DNA from: Nilaparvata lugens
Lineage: Eukaryota > Arthropoda > Insecta > Hemiptera > Delphacidae
DNA: 64,000 nt
Direction of reading: 5' to 3'
Assembly: GCF_014356525.2 (NCBI RefSeq)
Contig: NC_052505.1
Location: forward strand, 2,476,759-2,540,758
Both the position numbers and the translations under genes were made by a program. Shown here one piece after another: positions 21,141 through 31,857 of this stretch; within the stretch, counting starts at the first letter, position 1, and each line of letters starts with the position of its first letter. The notes below the pieces were generated by a model. That model searched no databases. It was not told the DNA's origin and saw only the letters and a list, made by a program, of their open reading frames with translations.

Positions 21141-21588
21141 AAATCAAACCAAGGGTTAAAATTGTCAAATAATGATCAACTTTGAAAATTATGATAATAT
21201 ACTCTAGTTTAGGAGGATTATCATGTCATGTCAACAAAACAGATTATGTTGCTCAAGTTGATTGAATTGTCTAGTTGAATAAAATTCCTCGCTGATTGAT
21301 TATGATTACACAGCTGCAAATAATTCTGTCTCTCTCCCACACAGGCACACGCATCTTCTGTTATCGAGAGACGACGAAATTATTGTCTGTTTCCCAAGGA
21401 TGAATTATCCTTTTAATGTCGTTCAGCAAGCTTTCCCAAGGATGAGACCTAGTGCAATCGAATTTTTATATCATAAAGCTACTATGTTCCAAATTTTGTG
21501 AAAACCGTTAGAGCCATTCAAGAGATCCGTTGAACATGAATAACTAGATATAAATATAAATATAAAAATACAGAAATTGCTCACTTAA

Positions 21589-22022
21589 TTGACCGAGCGA
21601 AGTGAGGTCTAAGATTCAAGTCGAAGGTTTGGCATTTCTCTTCATGTTTGAATTTTTAAACGTTTGAATGTTCAAATGTTAATATTTTTCTATGTTGCGT
21701 ATTTACGGCGAAACGCGGTAATAGATTTTCACGAAAATTGACAGGTATGCTCCTTTTCCAATTGCGCGTCGACGTATAAACAAGGTTTTTGGAAATTTTG
21801 CATTTCAAGGATAATATAAAAGGGAAGAGGAGCCTCCTTTATACGCCAATATTGGAGTAAAAATCAGACTATAGTATAATTCATCATAAATCAGCTGACA
21901 AGTGATTACACAGATGTGTGGAGAAGCCAGTCTATTGCTGTATTTCCATAAGGTTTATAGTTTCAATCAGGTACATGTGGATGAGAATACTGCGTGGGGT
22001 CTACTGTTCACGGAACTACTAG
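21589..22022 (+). mobile_element. family C element, copy 2
   Basis: Starts TTGACCGAGCGAAGTGAGGT directly at the end of family E copy 3 and ends GGAACTACTAG before TA. It includes the CGACGTATAAACAAGG and GGAGCCTCC landmarks and the segment GATTACACAGATGTGTGGAG that is also in copies 5 and 9. Confidence 0.65.
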
Positions 22023-22376
22023 TATAAAAGGAAAAAGGAGCCTCCTTCATACGCCAATATTAGAGTGAAAATCAGACTATAGAATTATCCATCATAAATC
22101 AGCTGTCTAGTGGACTATAATACTACCCGTTCGAAAACATAGAGAATCTTTGAAAATGTATCTTTCCATCAACGTTGCAAACAGTTGCAGCCAGACCTGA
22201 TAACAGCGCTTACACTCACATTCCAGGACGACACGTCACGGTACGATAGGACAAAAAGCTCTATGTTCTCTATAGACATTTTAAATTGTTTAATTATTTA
22301 TTAATTTTTGAGAAAATATAAAAATAGGTCAATGTAACTCACTGAGAGCGAGGTCTCCTGTTCACAGAACTACTAG
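22023..22376 (+). mobile_element. family C element, copy 3 (5' truncated)
   Basis: Begins at TATAAAAGGAAAAAGGAGCC, an internal family C point, and ends ACAGAACTACTAG. It abuts copy 2 so that the CTAG end of one is followed directly by the body of the next, which suggests head-to-tail joining. It also carries a segment about a drug-like run of AACGTTGCAAACAGTTGCAG not seen in other copies. Confidence 0.55.
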
Positions 22377-22386
22377 TTGACTAGTG

Positions 22387-22480
22387 ATAGATATAGTGAG
22401 GCCCACGTTATAATGGAAGTGGGGAAAGATAAGTGAACACTGTTGCCGATTCTCTTCAGAAATTTCGCCAACTGAAAGCA
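22387..22480 (+). repeat. family A 5' fragment
   Basis: ATATAGTGAGGCCCACGTTA and the next ~70 bp match the family A left end, then homology stops. Confidence 0.6.
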
Positions 22481-22554
22481 CTTTTGACATTATTTCATTC
22501 TACAGCTTGCATTGACTTCTTATTCTCCCTGGTGAAAAGTCAATATTATGAGTG

Positions 22555-22973
22555 ACTAGTAGTTATTTGAACAGTAGACCTCGCGCAGTTATAAATCAGA
22601 ACCTCTTCTTATACTGTCCATCACAGTAAATTCTGTCCTGTCCTGTCGTGTCGGCGATATATCAGTATGAAAACGACTAATGGCTGTTTGGGTTGTTGTA
22701 TCGACAATCCTAATAATTTGATGTGAACAGCTATGCTACTATTTCGCATTTCAAGGATAATATAAAAGGAAAAAGGAGCCTCCTTCTTACGCCAATATTG
22801 GAGTAAAAATCAGACTATAGGATTATTCATCATATATCAGCTGACAAGTGATTACACAGATGTGTGGAGAAGCCAGTCTATTGCTGTATTTCCATAAGGT
22901 CTATAGTTTCAATCAGGTACTTGTGGATGAGAATACTGCGTGAGGTCAACTGTTCACAGAACTACTAGTATAA
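22555..22973. repeat. family C fragments, copies 4 (minus) and 5 (plus)
   Basis: 22555-22740 is a minus-strand 3' end (ACTAGTAGTTATTTGAACAG) with the segment GTCCTGTCGTGTCGGCGATA, shared with 37590-37790, 46625-46830 and 51439-51600. 22743-22973 is a plus-strand 5'-truncated copy starting CGCATTTCAAGGATAATATA and ending ACTACTAG. The two are arranged tail to tail. Confidence 0.6.
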
Positions 22974-23825
22974 TAGGATTGGGCTGATATTGTAGCCGAC
23001 TTTATCTTCAAACTTCCAACTCGAAAATTCTTTTGAATGTAGGCTGTAGCCTTTGAAGTCTACAAGAATACTAATTATACTCATTGATTAATTGCTTCAT
23101 TGGTCGACATAAATCATCAGATTCAGTTAAATTTGACTACAGTTATATCCATAGATAGATAGCTTGCCAACACCTCCGGACGGCTCTCAGCCAAGGAGAA
23201 AATGCTGACAATAAAAATGTATCAACATTTACTTGATTATTTTCAAAAATGTAATCAATTTCGTTCAATGCCTTTATTTATTTATTCTAATTTGACTTCA
23301 GAGACCAGGGTTCAGTTATCCTGGAATAGAATGGAATACTTTATTACCAAAACCACTAATACCGTCCATCTTGTTTGTACCTTGATTGTTTGACGCCTGG
23401 TGTTTCCTGGGGTTAGTTTATGGACTAGATCCAAACAGAATGGAGTACTGTGGAATACTGTGGAAGTGGTAGTGTAATTCAGTGAGCAGATCTAGTCCAA
23501 CTCACCATATTGACGCTGCGAATTTGTATCTGAATGTATTCTCTAAATGTCTCCCCGGTTAATGGATTACTTGCAGAAGCAGACGAGTATAGTGTACTTG
23601 GGAAATTTATTGGACAGTGCCTCCCTTCCATCGAGAACGGCTCAATTGTGAAGTGGCAATCCCACAGTTAACAATGAAGCCCATTCCCAGGTAGACACAC
23701 TGAATGAAATTAGCTTTTTGCAGTGTTGATAAAAATTGTAGTTATCAAAATTTATCACCTACGTGTACTGTCCAATTTGTAATCTAGAATTGTTAACCTA
23801 GATAGAAAATTCTATTCAATTTCTG
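22974..23825. other. intergenic stretch, nothing assigned
   Basis: The first ~60 bp (GGGCTGATATTGTAGCCGA) match 17200-17225, so some is repeated. The remainder has no repeat match and only a 63-codon ORF (23202-23393) with no recognisable domain. Confidence 0.3.
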
Positions 23826-23905
23826 ATCTCTAGTGAGGTCCACGTTATAACGGCAGCTGAGAAAGATAGAAGGAATCGTTGCCGATCCTCTGTCTTCTAT
23901 ATACG
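23826..23905 (+). repeat. family A 5' fragment
   Basis: CTAGTGAGGTCCACGTTATA through GCCGATCCTCTGTCTTCTAT matches the family A left ~80 bp and stops at ATACGGTCGAT. Confidence 0.6.
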
Positions 23906-23974
23906 GTCGATATTGTACAAAAGTTATAATTTTTCATACAGATGGAATTAGATAGAGAATAAATTGATATATAG

Positions 23975-24219
23975 TTATTATTCAACGAAAATCCTAAATA
24001 AATGCTGTAAATCACCCCGAAGACTTCTGCTACTGCAGACATTGACAACAGGGTTAACAGCTAGATGGAAATTCGATGAGAACTACTATCCAAAAATTAG
24101 TTGCCATCCCGGGAATCGAACCCGGTACCTCCCAATTGCTAGTCAGGAATGCTTACCCTACACCAACTGACAAACTCACTCGGATAGCGCATTTATTTAG
24201 GATTTTCGTTGAATAATAA
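23975..24219. mobile_element. 245 bp TIR element with a tRNA-like insert
   Basis: The outer 31 bp are perfect inverse copies: TTATTATTCAACGAAAATCC onward at 23975-24005 and its inverse at 24189-24219. Inside is a tRNA-like sequence on the minus strand (24102-24175). Related sequence forms the ends of 31858-33212. This mixes the architecture of a MITE (perfect TIRs) with the Pol III promoter of a SINE. Confidence 0.7.
24102..24175 (-). tRNA. tRNA-like sequence (decayed, Pol III A and B boxes)
   Basis: On the minus strand GGTTCGATTCC (inverse of 24112-24122) is an exact B box inside a strong CCGGGTTCGATTCCCGG T-arm. GTCAGTTGGTGTAGG (24171-24157) is A-box-like. The anticodon arm reads CCTGA-CTAGCAA-TTGGG, whose 7-base loop would place AGC (alanine) at the anticodon, but its stem is mispaired and no good acceptor stem is seen. 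It is a tRNA-derived promoter in a repeat, not a working tRNA gene. Confidence 0.6.
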
Positions 24220-24400
24220 TTATAATTTTTGTAACAATTAATTCAAGTGCTCATTAGACTCACATACATTGAATTCTGACCATAGTGAGGTGCACGTTAT
24301 AATGGCAGTGAAAAATTATAGAAGAACAACGTTGCTGAACCTCTGTCTTGTCAATGCCTTCTATAGACGGTAGATGATACAGGTTTATTGATGTAATATT

Positions 24401-24745
24401 TATTCATTTATTCATTACAGAACAACTATTACAGACTACAGGCATTAAGCCCAAAACAGTCTTTACTACCATTTACAATCGAATAAAGTAAGTTACTAAA
24501 AGAAATAAAAATGAGAGATACAGTACATGCAATTCAAAAATATATAAGAAAGATGATAAGTATGAGGAAAGCATAAGTAATTGTAAATAATCTAAGCATG
24601 AATAATAAATATAGAATAAAACTAATCTTACTTATCCAAACTCATCTAAAACTTATCCAATAAGTTATAAAAAGAATAGGCCTACAATTGAGCATAGAAA
24701 CAGGTTAAGGGAAAAACATGTGCCACTGTGGGAAGATATTAACCG
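24401..24745 (-). mobile_element. LINE 3' end, type 1, with 9 bp target duplication
   Basis: On the minus strand it ends in AATGAATAAATGAATA. TGTAATATT is present on both sides, at 24392-24400 and 24746-24754. Type 1 landmarks GGGCTTAATGCCTGTAGTCT and ATAGTTGTTCTGTAATG are seen. No ORF. A clean 5'-truncated retroposition into family A. Confidence 0.7.
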
Positions 24746-24976
24746 TGTAATATTAACGGTTCATTATCGGTTAAGAATAATCAATTTTATTTTATTATGC
24801 AAGAAATAATATTTTTCAATAATTTCACAATGAATTTTCATATTAAGATGGAATATTTTGTCAATTTATAATCAATTCTACATTGTTAAAAGATGACCTG
24901 GCAACAGAGAAAAGCGAGAAAGAGATAGTGCTATCCGCTTTGTTGAATGATAGACAAGGATAGACAGCTGTTGTTT

Positions 24977-25300
24977 TAGGAGTATTTTGAGTTTCTCTCC
25001 ACGTTTAAAATTTTCATTTATTAATAAAATATTTTCCAGTATTAGTGATGATTTAGTGGGGTATTTTCAAATAATTTGGTTTTCAACTTTCCTAAATTCT
25101 AAATTCCTAGTTTATAAATATTTTGGGCTCAAAATTAGACAAAAATCGTGAAGTGTAAACATAACCTTTTTTTGGACAATTTCAATCTAAATTTGGGAAA
25201 GGAACCGTTTTGGGCTTGGAGCCTGTTGTTCCTTCCCCAATCATCCATAGTTTAGAATGATATTGTAACCTATATATCAATGTATAAATAAATAAATACC
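24977..25300 (+). mobile_element. LINE 3' end, type 1, plus strand
   Basis: Carries TTTGGGAAAGGAACCGTTTT, GGGCTTGGAGCCTGTTGTTC, CTTCCCCAATCATCC and ends TGTATAAATAAATAAATA. It interrupts family A between ACAAGGATAG and ACCATTGCTGATCAAACAC. This is the clearest example of the type 1 3' UTR in the window. Confidence 0.65.
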
Positions 25301-25384
25301 ATTGCTGATCAAACACTTCCTTTATAAAGTGGACCTCACTATGGAATTGTTATAAATTTCTTGCTCGACAGAAGCGAATGGCAG

Positions 25385-25512
25385 AAGAGACGATCTGGCA
25401 ACAAAGCAAAGCGAGAAAGAGGTAGCCATATCCGCTTTGTTGAACGAGAGATAAGGATAGCAATACCATTGCTGATCGAACACTGCCATTATAACGTGAA
25501 CCTCACTGTAGA
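25385..25512 (+). repeat. family A 3' fragment
   Basis: ACGATCTGGCAACAAAGCAA through CACTGCCATTATAACGTGAA and CCTCACTGTA: the right ~125 bp of family A with its terminal TIR. Confidence 0.7.
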
Positions 25513-26261
25513 TTGAGAGTTCTATCCAATTTCTGATCAAGAATTGTTTGGAATTTATTGCTCTACAGAAGCGAATTGCAGAGAAATTAATGTTTAGTGG
25601 AGAATTGGAGGGTGGTTATGACTTCTTTCCATGGGAAAATATCCTTTATTTATAGAATCTTCAATTATTTTATTCATATTATACACAAGTGAAGCTAAGA
25701 AGCAAATGTTTGGTAGAGAATTGTCAGGGTGTTTATAAGAGTTCTGTCAATGGGAAAATATCCTATATTAATGATCTTCAACTATTTTCTTCATATACAC
25801 AAGTGGAAGGGTCCAACTTGGAATAAATTCCAACCTAATCAATAATTGGAGAGCTTCCTGCTCTGCCGACTCGTCTAGAAACACCTGAAAAAACGACCAA
25901 TGTGGTATCACCCTTATTGATATAATATTAGTCACAGTTGTGAGATCTAAATCAATGCCAAAAGAACATTGTCCCAATTGTTTTCCTAGATTTATTGTCT
26001 CTATAAAAGAAATCAATAAACAGATTCCTATTTTTATTTATATTCAAAAGTAGCCCTAAGGAGAAGGACAATTTATTGTCTCTCTCAAGTTTTCTCTCAA
26101 ATAATGATGTAGTCTCGTCCTGAACTGTCCTAAATGCTTGATATGGTGTTGCTCTTATTAATATGATATTAGTCTCAGTTTACAGATCAGGATCGATCCG
26201 ATAGCAAATTGTCAAAATTTTTCTCGAAAAATTCATTAAAATATTTCCACCCATTTTTGAA
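25513..26261. other. intergenic stretch with a diverged local duplication
   Basis: GGAGAATTGGAGGGTGGTTA...GGGAAAATATCC at about 25600-25650 is echoed at about 25712-25765 (GAGAATTGTCAGGGTGTTTA). A second pair (GGTATCACCCTTATTGATAT; GGTGTTGCTCTTATTAATAT) lies at about 25900 and 26143. ORF 25768-26016 minus (82 codons) spans part of this and is unidentified. Confidence 0.35.
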
Positions 26262-26480
26262 TTTATTTATTTATTCATAAACAATAGATACAATGCAGGT
26301 AAAAACAACAGGCATTCGCTCAAATCTGCTTCAAAACTTAATCTATAATACATAGTCCAGAGGTTATGTAAATCATAATCCAATTCACACACTATTTTGA
26401 GTCCAAAAAATGTGTGTACTACAATAATTTTGAATTTTGAATTTATCAGAATAATCAATTTCAAAACAAACCCAAACAAA
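26262..26480 (-). mobile_element. LINE 3' end, probable type 1
   Basis: On the minus strand it ends ATTGTATCTATTGTTTATGA and AATAAATAAATAAATTC, preceded by GAGCGAATGCCTGTTGTTTT, which matches the CCTGTTGTT landmark. No ORF with RT motifs. Confidence 0.45.
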
Positions 26481-27059
26481 AATCTTCCTCACAATTACAA
26501 AAAATATTAAAAATTTTTACTCAAATCCACAAATTATACTCATGTTAAAATTCTAAACGTCAATTCCGCTTTACGATTTCATTTCTCTTATAATCTCGCA
26601 TTATGAATTTCTCTTTCCTGTCTTGAAAAGAACAATTCATTCCTCTGATACGCCCGCCATCACTATCGATATAGCACAACGAATGTAGGGAGTAGCTCCC
26701 CTACAATTTACAGAGCTAGTTATGTACTTTGAAATAATATTTGTTTCGTGTCTGTGATGTCTCAATAGCAAAGAATATTCGTTCGAATGGAGCTGGTAGC
26801 TGCGGTATTATTATAGTTACATATTTAACAAAATAGAATGTTCGTGACTTTTCTCTGCACTGAGTCTTTAAGCATAAACGAAACTAAACGTTTTCGAACG
26901 GTAACTCAATGATGATTATAAGTATGTTTCTAACAAAGTCAAGCATTCTTGTACAGGTTTGTGAAGAAACCAATAAACGAAATAACCTTCTCCTGAGGTA
27001 CTGTTGGATAATATTTTCTCTACCATTTTAGAATTTGAAGAAATTTACAATTTTACAAT
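26481..27059. other. intergenic stretch, nothing assigned
   Basis: Contains a 20 bp near-palindrome GTAGGGAGTAGCTCCCCTAC near 26685-26705. No coding sequence or main-family repeat seen. Confidence 0.3.
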
Positions 27060-27245
27060 TTTAGAATGACTGAGAATTTTGTGAAGTGAACAACTACAAG
27101 TAAACTACTCAACCTATTTCGGACTAAGTGTTATCTAAATTTGGGACAGGAATAGCACAAGGTTACCTTATTTTTTCTCTCCCTATAACTCTGATGATGT
27201 ACTTATTGTATCAATCAATGAAGAATGGAGAATGACGATTTAGAA
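27060..27245 (+). mobile_element. LINE 3' end, type 2
   Basis: TGAACAACTACAAGTAAACT, CAACCTATTTCGGACTAAGT, GGAATAGCACAAGGTTACCT, CTCTCCCTATAACTCTGATG, then TATCAATCAATGAAGAATGG. Same 3' UTR as 17348-17555 and 48840-49005. Confidence 0.6.
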
Positions 27246-27333
27246 TTGGCTGATAGACATTCAACAATGCATTTGCGTCCTTTGATAAACAGTGAAGATC
27301 AACCTGCTTCTAAGCTACTGTAGGATAATTTTC

Positions 27334-27627
27334 TTTACTTTCCTTGCCATATTACCATAGGTAAGGAAAGTATTGCTTTAAAAAAAAATTAAGGTACCCA
27401 AATTTCTAAATTTTATACGTTTCTAGATCTCCTGAGTCCTAAAAAGTGGTTTTTGGGTATTGGTCTGTATGTGTGTGTGTGTGTGTTGTGTGTGTGTGTG
27501 TGTGTGGTGTGTGTGTGTGTGGTGTGTGGTGTGTGTGTGTGTGGGGTGGTGTGTGTGTGTGTGGTGTGTGTGTGTGTGTGTGTGTGGTGTGTGTGTGTGG
27601 TGTGTGTGTGTGTGTGTGAGTGTGTGT

Positions 27628-27692
<65 letters not shown>

Positions 27693-27695
27693 TGC

Positions 27696-27730
<35 letters not shown>

Positions 27731-28471
27731 TGTGTTGTGTGTGTGTGTGTGTGTGTGTGTATGAGTGTGTGTGTGTGCGTGTGTGGTGGTGTGTGTGTAT
27801 GAGTGTATGTGCGTCTGTGTACACGATATCTCATCTCCCAATTAACGGAATGACTTGAAATTTGAAACTTAAGGTCCTCACAATATAAAGATCCGACACG
27901 AACTATTTCAATCAAATGCAATTCAAGATGGCGGCTGAAATGGTGAAAATGTTGTCAAAAACAGGGTTTTTCGCGATTTTCACGAGAACGGCTCCAACGA
28001 TTTTGATCAAATTCATACCTAAAATAGTCATTAATATGCTCTATCAACTGCCACAAGTCTCATATCTGAAAAAATTCCAGGAGCTCTGCCCCATCTATGC
28101 AAAGTTCGATTTTAGTTTTCCAGTTATCAGGCTTCAAATACAATTCAAACAAAAAAAAAGTGGAAAAAATTGAGCATAAAAATCTCTACAATTAATGTTC
28201 AGTAACATTTTCACCTAGAATTAAAAATAAGCTTGAAATTCGAGAAAATGTTATTATTTCAATTGCAAACTGTTGGCAACTGTTGATTCTATTGAATCAT
28301 TCACTATGAAGAGATAGCAGACTTCATGTGTCTTCTGCGTTATTGTCCTGTCACCAGCTGGCGTATTTCTTTGAATAACAGTAGACTGTGATGCGCGTGA
28401 ACACTAGCGTCAGCTGATCAATTTTCAGAACGGCAAGGAATGTTCTGTGAGTGTGCCACACCAGATTTTTT
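27334..28471 (+). mobile_element. family B element, copy 2 (longest GT tract)
   Basis: Opens TTTACTTTCCTTGCCATATT, has a ~345 bp GT-rich tract at 27466-27810, then TGTACACGATATCTCATCTC and the conserved body, and closes GAGTGTGCCACACCAGATTT. Long Cys/Val- and His/Thr-repeat ORFs across the tract are artefacts of the dinucleotide repeat, and the ORF 27916-28173 in the body is not open in the other copies. Confidence 0.8.
27466..27810. repeat. (GT)n compound microsatellite
   Basis: GT dinucleotides broken by repeated TGTGGTG and GGGGTGG interruptions, which form longer irregular units of about 20-30 bp. This suggests stepwise expansion. Confidence 0.95.
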
Positions 28472-29889
28472 AAATTTTTATCAGCTTTCAAATTGACTGA
28501 TAAATATCCCACAATTAATTTGCGTCCTTTGATTAATATTGGAGATTACCACTAGCCGTGAAAGAGCCTTATAATGAAAATATATTTTAATAAATAATGA
28601 TAATATCGAGTGACCTGGCTGTCTGCTTCAGGTCGCAACTGATCAATTTCAGGGCCTCTGACATGACCTAACGACTATTTTCAGGCAGCCAGGACCGACG
28701 AATTAACGTGTCCATCCGAAATTCAGGGATGGCAAAAGATGAATCTCTTTGAATAGCTTATGGAATTTACAAGTAGGTGTACTGTTGTGAGGAAGGTTGG
28801 AGGAATGTTCTTCTAGTTTCACATCAAGTATGCTTATAAGATTGGATTATTCACACGCTTTTGTAAATATTCAACCTCTTTTGTTTCTTGAATTGGATGA
28901 ATCATTTTTCTGCTGAAATATGGTAGGCTACTTGAAAAAGAAATATGGGAACATTAATTTACCGCCTCCAGTATCAATAGACTTTAACAACAAGGAATAA
29001 GTTGTCATTATTCATCAATATCAAACAATAAGTAGTACGTTTATTTGAAATTTATTTTTAAAACCTGAAGATGATGTGGAACATTGAAACTTGTAGTTTT
29101 AATTTGTGTTTTTGATCTATTATTTTATATTATTTTCAAAAGAAGGATACTGTAATGTTGTTTATTGAACATTCATATCACATTTGAATTGCATTTATAT
29201 TTTTGAGAACCAATTTTTTAAATATATATATATAACCTATTGAATTATATAATTTGAACACAATTCAAACTTCTCATTCAGCTCTTAAAATCTTAAATCT
29301 ATTCAGCTTATATTAATCATGATAACACGATTATAGTTTCCTGATCATGATAAATACAACGTGATCAAAATCAATAGGGAGTAATTAGACCGATCAGTAG
29401 ATTGTTTCAAATACGGTCGTGAGGCTTTTGTCTTATTTATTGATCTTGAAATAACTCAAACGAACTCAAGATGACCTCTAACTCACTTGCCTGGAATACG
29501 CTGACCAGAATTGGGTCTTCTGTGTGCCTGTGCCTACTATAACCAAGTACAAATAAGGCAATGGTTTATTTTGATGGTATCAGCTCTGAGGTTGAGAGTT
29601 TAATACCTTCAACAAAATTTAAATTTGCTCAAGCAGATTAACAAGAAGTCTCACATGGTGGATGAAATGGAATTGAATGTGTTGAAATTTATCATTTTAT
29701 TCAAAATTGGAGTTGATTGACTTGATTCTCCAATTGAGATGACAAAAATACAATGATAATCCTAGTATCACGGTATTATATTTATTCATCAGTGACATTT
29801 CCAGATTATTTGAGATTAATCCATAGTATAATGAAGAGCTAGTATAATATATATGATAAGTATAATTTTTGGTACTGATTATTCTCAAC
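28472..29889. other. AT-rich intergenic stretch with one shared repeat
   Basis: Apart from the family G repeat at 28605-28735, nothing is assigned. AT-rich runs (TATATATATATAACC near 29225) are present. No ORF of note. Confidence 0.3.
28605..28735 (+). repeat. family G repeat, copy 1 (~130 bp, well conserved)
   Basis: GAGTGACCTGGCTG, then CAGGTCGCAACTGATCAATT, CAGGGCCTCTGACATGACCT, AACGACT, GGCAGCCAGGACCGACG and TTAACGTGTCCATCCGAAAT. It recurs at 38775-38905. It is GC-richer than its surroundings and changed little between copies. Class unknown; a SINE-like or LINE UTR module is possible. Confidence 0.65.
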
Positions 29890-30095
29890 ATAGAATAGAA
29901 TTTATTAATTTATTCTACAGAGCAACAAATCCAAATATTATATAATAGGGGAAAGCAAAAGAATGAATCCAAAACTGCCTCTTTCCCAAATTCTGATACA
30001 TATTACAATTATAGAAAAATTCGATCACATATATTGGGTTCACTTATTCTAAATTCATGAAAATTATGAATTTTTCAATTTGTAATAAATTATCA
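29890..30095 (-). mobile_element. LINE 3' end, type 1
   Basis: On the minus strand TTTGGGAAAGAGGCAGTTTT, CTTTTGCTTTCCCC, then ATTTGTTGCTCTGTAGAATA and AATTAATAAATTC. Same overall layout as the other type 1 ends. No coding sequence. Confidence 0.45.
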
Positions 30096-31122
30096 CTCAT
30101 CTACTAACTGCTTCTCTACTGGCTTCATATTATACAGCAATCTATGAATAATACTCAGATTCTATCTTTTTCTACAGTAGAAAACTCAGACAGTCATCTC
30201 CCATATCAAGGATAAAAGTCAAATGGAATCATCAGCCAGTTTGAACCATAACGAAAATATTGGGGAACCTTTCCTGTCATTCTCATCTATTCAAAGAAGA
30301 AGAAAGTTTGCCGCTCTGATATGACTCTTATCCGATGAGTTTTTCATCTATTTACAGTTATATTTCTATCTCGGAGTGGCCGGATATATTGGGTTTTCGT
30401 GTACAGGGCAGCAGTGTGTAAACAGGGGGCTAACGCTCCCACCGGTTCTTGTAGTTCAGTATTTCCGATGGACTTTCTTGTTTAGTGAAGCGTGCTTATA
30501 AAGCCTTCTTCCTCCGCCCCTCTGCTAATGCTGAACCTTCACCCACCTCCACCCCTCTGCTCACACTGAACCTTCACCTACCTCCGCCCCTCTGCTCATG
30601 CTAAACCGATCACTTTCATCCCGGAATCGCCTGCCAGAGAGCACTGAACCTCATCCGGATAAGATTCTGACAAAAAATAGAGAGAGCAGAAATCCATTCC
30701 TGGTCACCAAGAGGATTAGCCTTGAAGAATTATTACTTGGAATAAGTTCACCAGGGGAGATTACATAACTTGTCAATTCATTTCTCTGGGGTATGTTGTA
30801 GGGTTGGAAATTTTCTCCTGAACTTCCGAGGTTGCCTCAATGTCGTTCTGCCATGGCTTATCCCCTTGTCAATAGAACTCTAACAGAAATCCTCTGCTAT
30901 ATTGATTGGTACTAGGTTAGCTGGAATGAACCTTGTCAGAAATTTGAGATTAAGATCATCACTAGACTCATATACTGGAGGATTTTATTGAATTCAATCA
31001 TCAGAGAATTAGTCAGGAGGTGTACATAAAACAATTAATCAAAGCAGAATATTTTGTTGAGAAATGAAGTTTCAATGATATGATTGTATGGGTGGAAATG
31101 TTGTTGTGTTTTTCCATGATTG
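30096..31122. other. intergenic stretch, some GC-richer sequence
   Basis: No repeat match except the short minisatellite at 30506-30606, and no ORF above the noise. Parts are less AT-rich than average (30390-30680). It could be intron or spacer of a host gene, without evidence either way. Confidence 0.3.
30506..30606 (+). repeat. ~47 bp minisatellite, about 2.3 units
   Basis: CCTCCGCCCCTCTGCTAATG, then CTGAACCTTCACCCACCTCC, repeats with few changes. Confidence 0.75.
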
Positions 31123-31123
31123 A

Positions 31124-31300
31124 AAGAATAAAACGTTGATGTTGTCAATACCACTATATTTGTTCGAAATCTATTCAAGTTACAGAACCTGGTTTCATGA
31201 CAGTTCAGCTAAAGATGTGGCCATGAGACCTTGATAAGTAATTTAAATTGGTTATCATCAAATATAGTGGTATTGACGACATCAACATCTTATTCTTACA
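31124..31300. mobile_element. small TIR element (~36 bp TIRs)
   Basis: AAGAATAAAACGTTGATGTT and GTCAATACCACTATATTTG at 31124-31162 are matched in inverse at about 31260-31300 (ATATAGTGGTATTGACGACA, TCAACATCTTATTCTTAC). The internal ~95 bp has GAACCTGGTTTCATGACAG. No clear target duplication. Confidence 0.6.
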
Positions 31301-31857
31301 AAACTCTGTAATATTGTAGTGAGCCAATATTGAGATAATATTGGAGAGCTAGTGTTCCTCGAATTGTTACGACAACAATTACTACTCGTATTTCTCAATT
31401 AACATCATGTACTTTTTATTCTTACAACTTCAGTTACAATACATACAATAGTTCTTCATCATTCTAGAATATATAATCATCCTTATAATAATCATAGCAT
31501 GAGTACAGTAGGTTTATACGAGAATCGAAGAAGAAGACTGAGAGATTATTTTTGACAATTTCTTAGTCTTCTCATTCGATATGAATAATTACCACAATAT
31601 CAACTTCCGAACAGCTACACGAAAAGTTTATAGAGGAAATATTTATTCTTGAATTCATTGATCCATCACTGATTGCTATTTCTCACCAAGTTTTAATACT
31701 TGAATCGCTTTAGACTTGCAGATTAAAGATATTGTGGGAAATATAATTTTCACAATAGTAGTTTTACCATTTCACAATAACTTCAGGTTACAAGTAATCA
31801 TTTTAGTATAAAAAGATAAATAGATTCCAGATTCAAACAATATGATCTTGAATAACT
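31301..31857. other. intergenic stretch with a Penelope flank-like segment
   Basis: 31545-31640 matches 15190-15265 (GACAATTTCTTAGTCTT, TATGAATAATTACCACAATA), the 3' end of the Penelope element. Otherwise AT-rich and unassigned. Confidence 0.4.

Larger units (their letters stand above)
17802..21155 (-). mobile_element. complete piggyBac-superfamily transposon with TTAA duplication
   Basis: The element is 3354 bp. It is flanked by TTAA at 17798-17801 and 21156-21159 and has 11 bp TIRs CCCTTGGTTTG/CAAACCAAGGG. piggyBac elements insert at TTAA and excise precisely; the CCY start also fits. Seven copies of the palindrome TGTATCCAAATGGATACA or variants lie subterminally, three at the left end and four at the right. 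A single minus-strand transposase gene fills the centre, with an ~88 bp minisatellite between its stop and the left end. The target was a family E copy. The reading frame is broken, so this copy is not autonomous as sequenced, although both ends look intact. Confidence 0.93.
17327..21588 (+). mobile_element. family E repeat, copy 3 (split by piggyBac and a LINE end)
   Basis: Opens with TTGGGGCACCGAGCTTCGCT at 17331 and ends with ATACAGAAATTGCTCAC near 21583, followed directly by family C copy 2. A LINE type 2 end sits at 17348-17555 and the piggyBac element at 17802-21155. The sequence on the two sides of the piggyBac (CAATCACTTAA and TTAAAATTGTCAAATAATGA) is contiguous in copy 4, where the inverse reads as one stretch at about 36745-36790. 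Confidence 0.75.
24282..25334 (+). mobile_element. family A element with two LINE insertions
   Basis: Left TIR ATAGTGAGGTGCACGTTATA at 24283 and right TIR AAGTGGACCTCACTATG at about 25316-25333. The body is interrupted by 24401-24745 and 24977-25300. The pieces 24746-24976 match the internal family A sequence (TCAATTCTACATTGTTAAAA, GAGATAGTGCTATCCGCTTT). Confidence 0.75.

Noticed and set aside
24102..24175. Functional tRNA-Ala gene
   Set aside because: The anticodon stem is mispaired, no acceptor stem is seen and the sequence lies inside a TIR element with relatives.
27413..27921. Long His-Thr and Cys-Val repeat ORFs on both strands (also at 9043-9339 and 43023-43362)
   Set aside because: They are simple translations of GT/CA dinucleotide tracts, open in several frames at once.
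27916..28173. 85-codon ORF in the family B body
   Set aside because: The same frame is broken in the other three family B copies.
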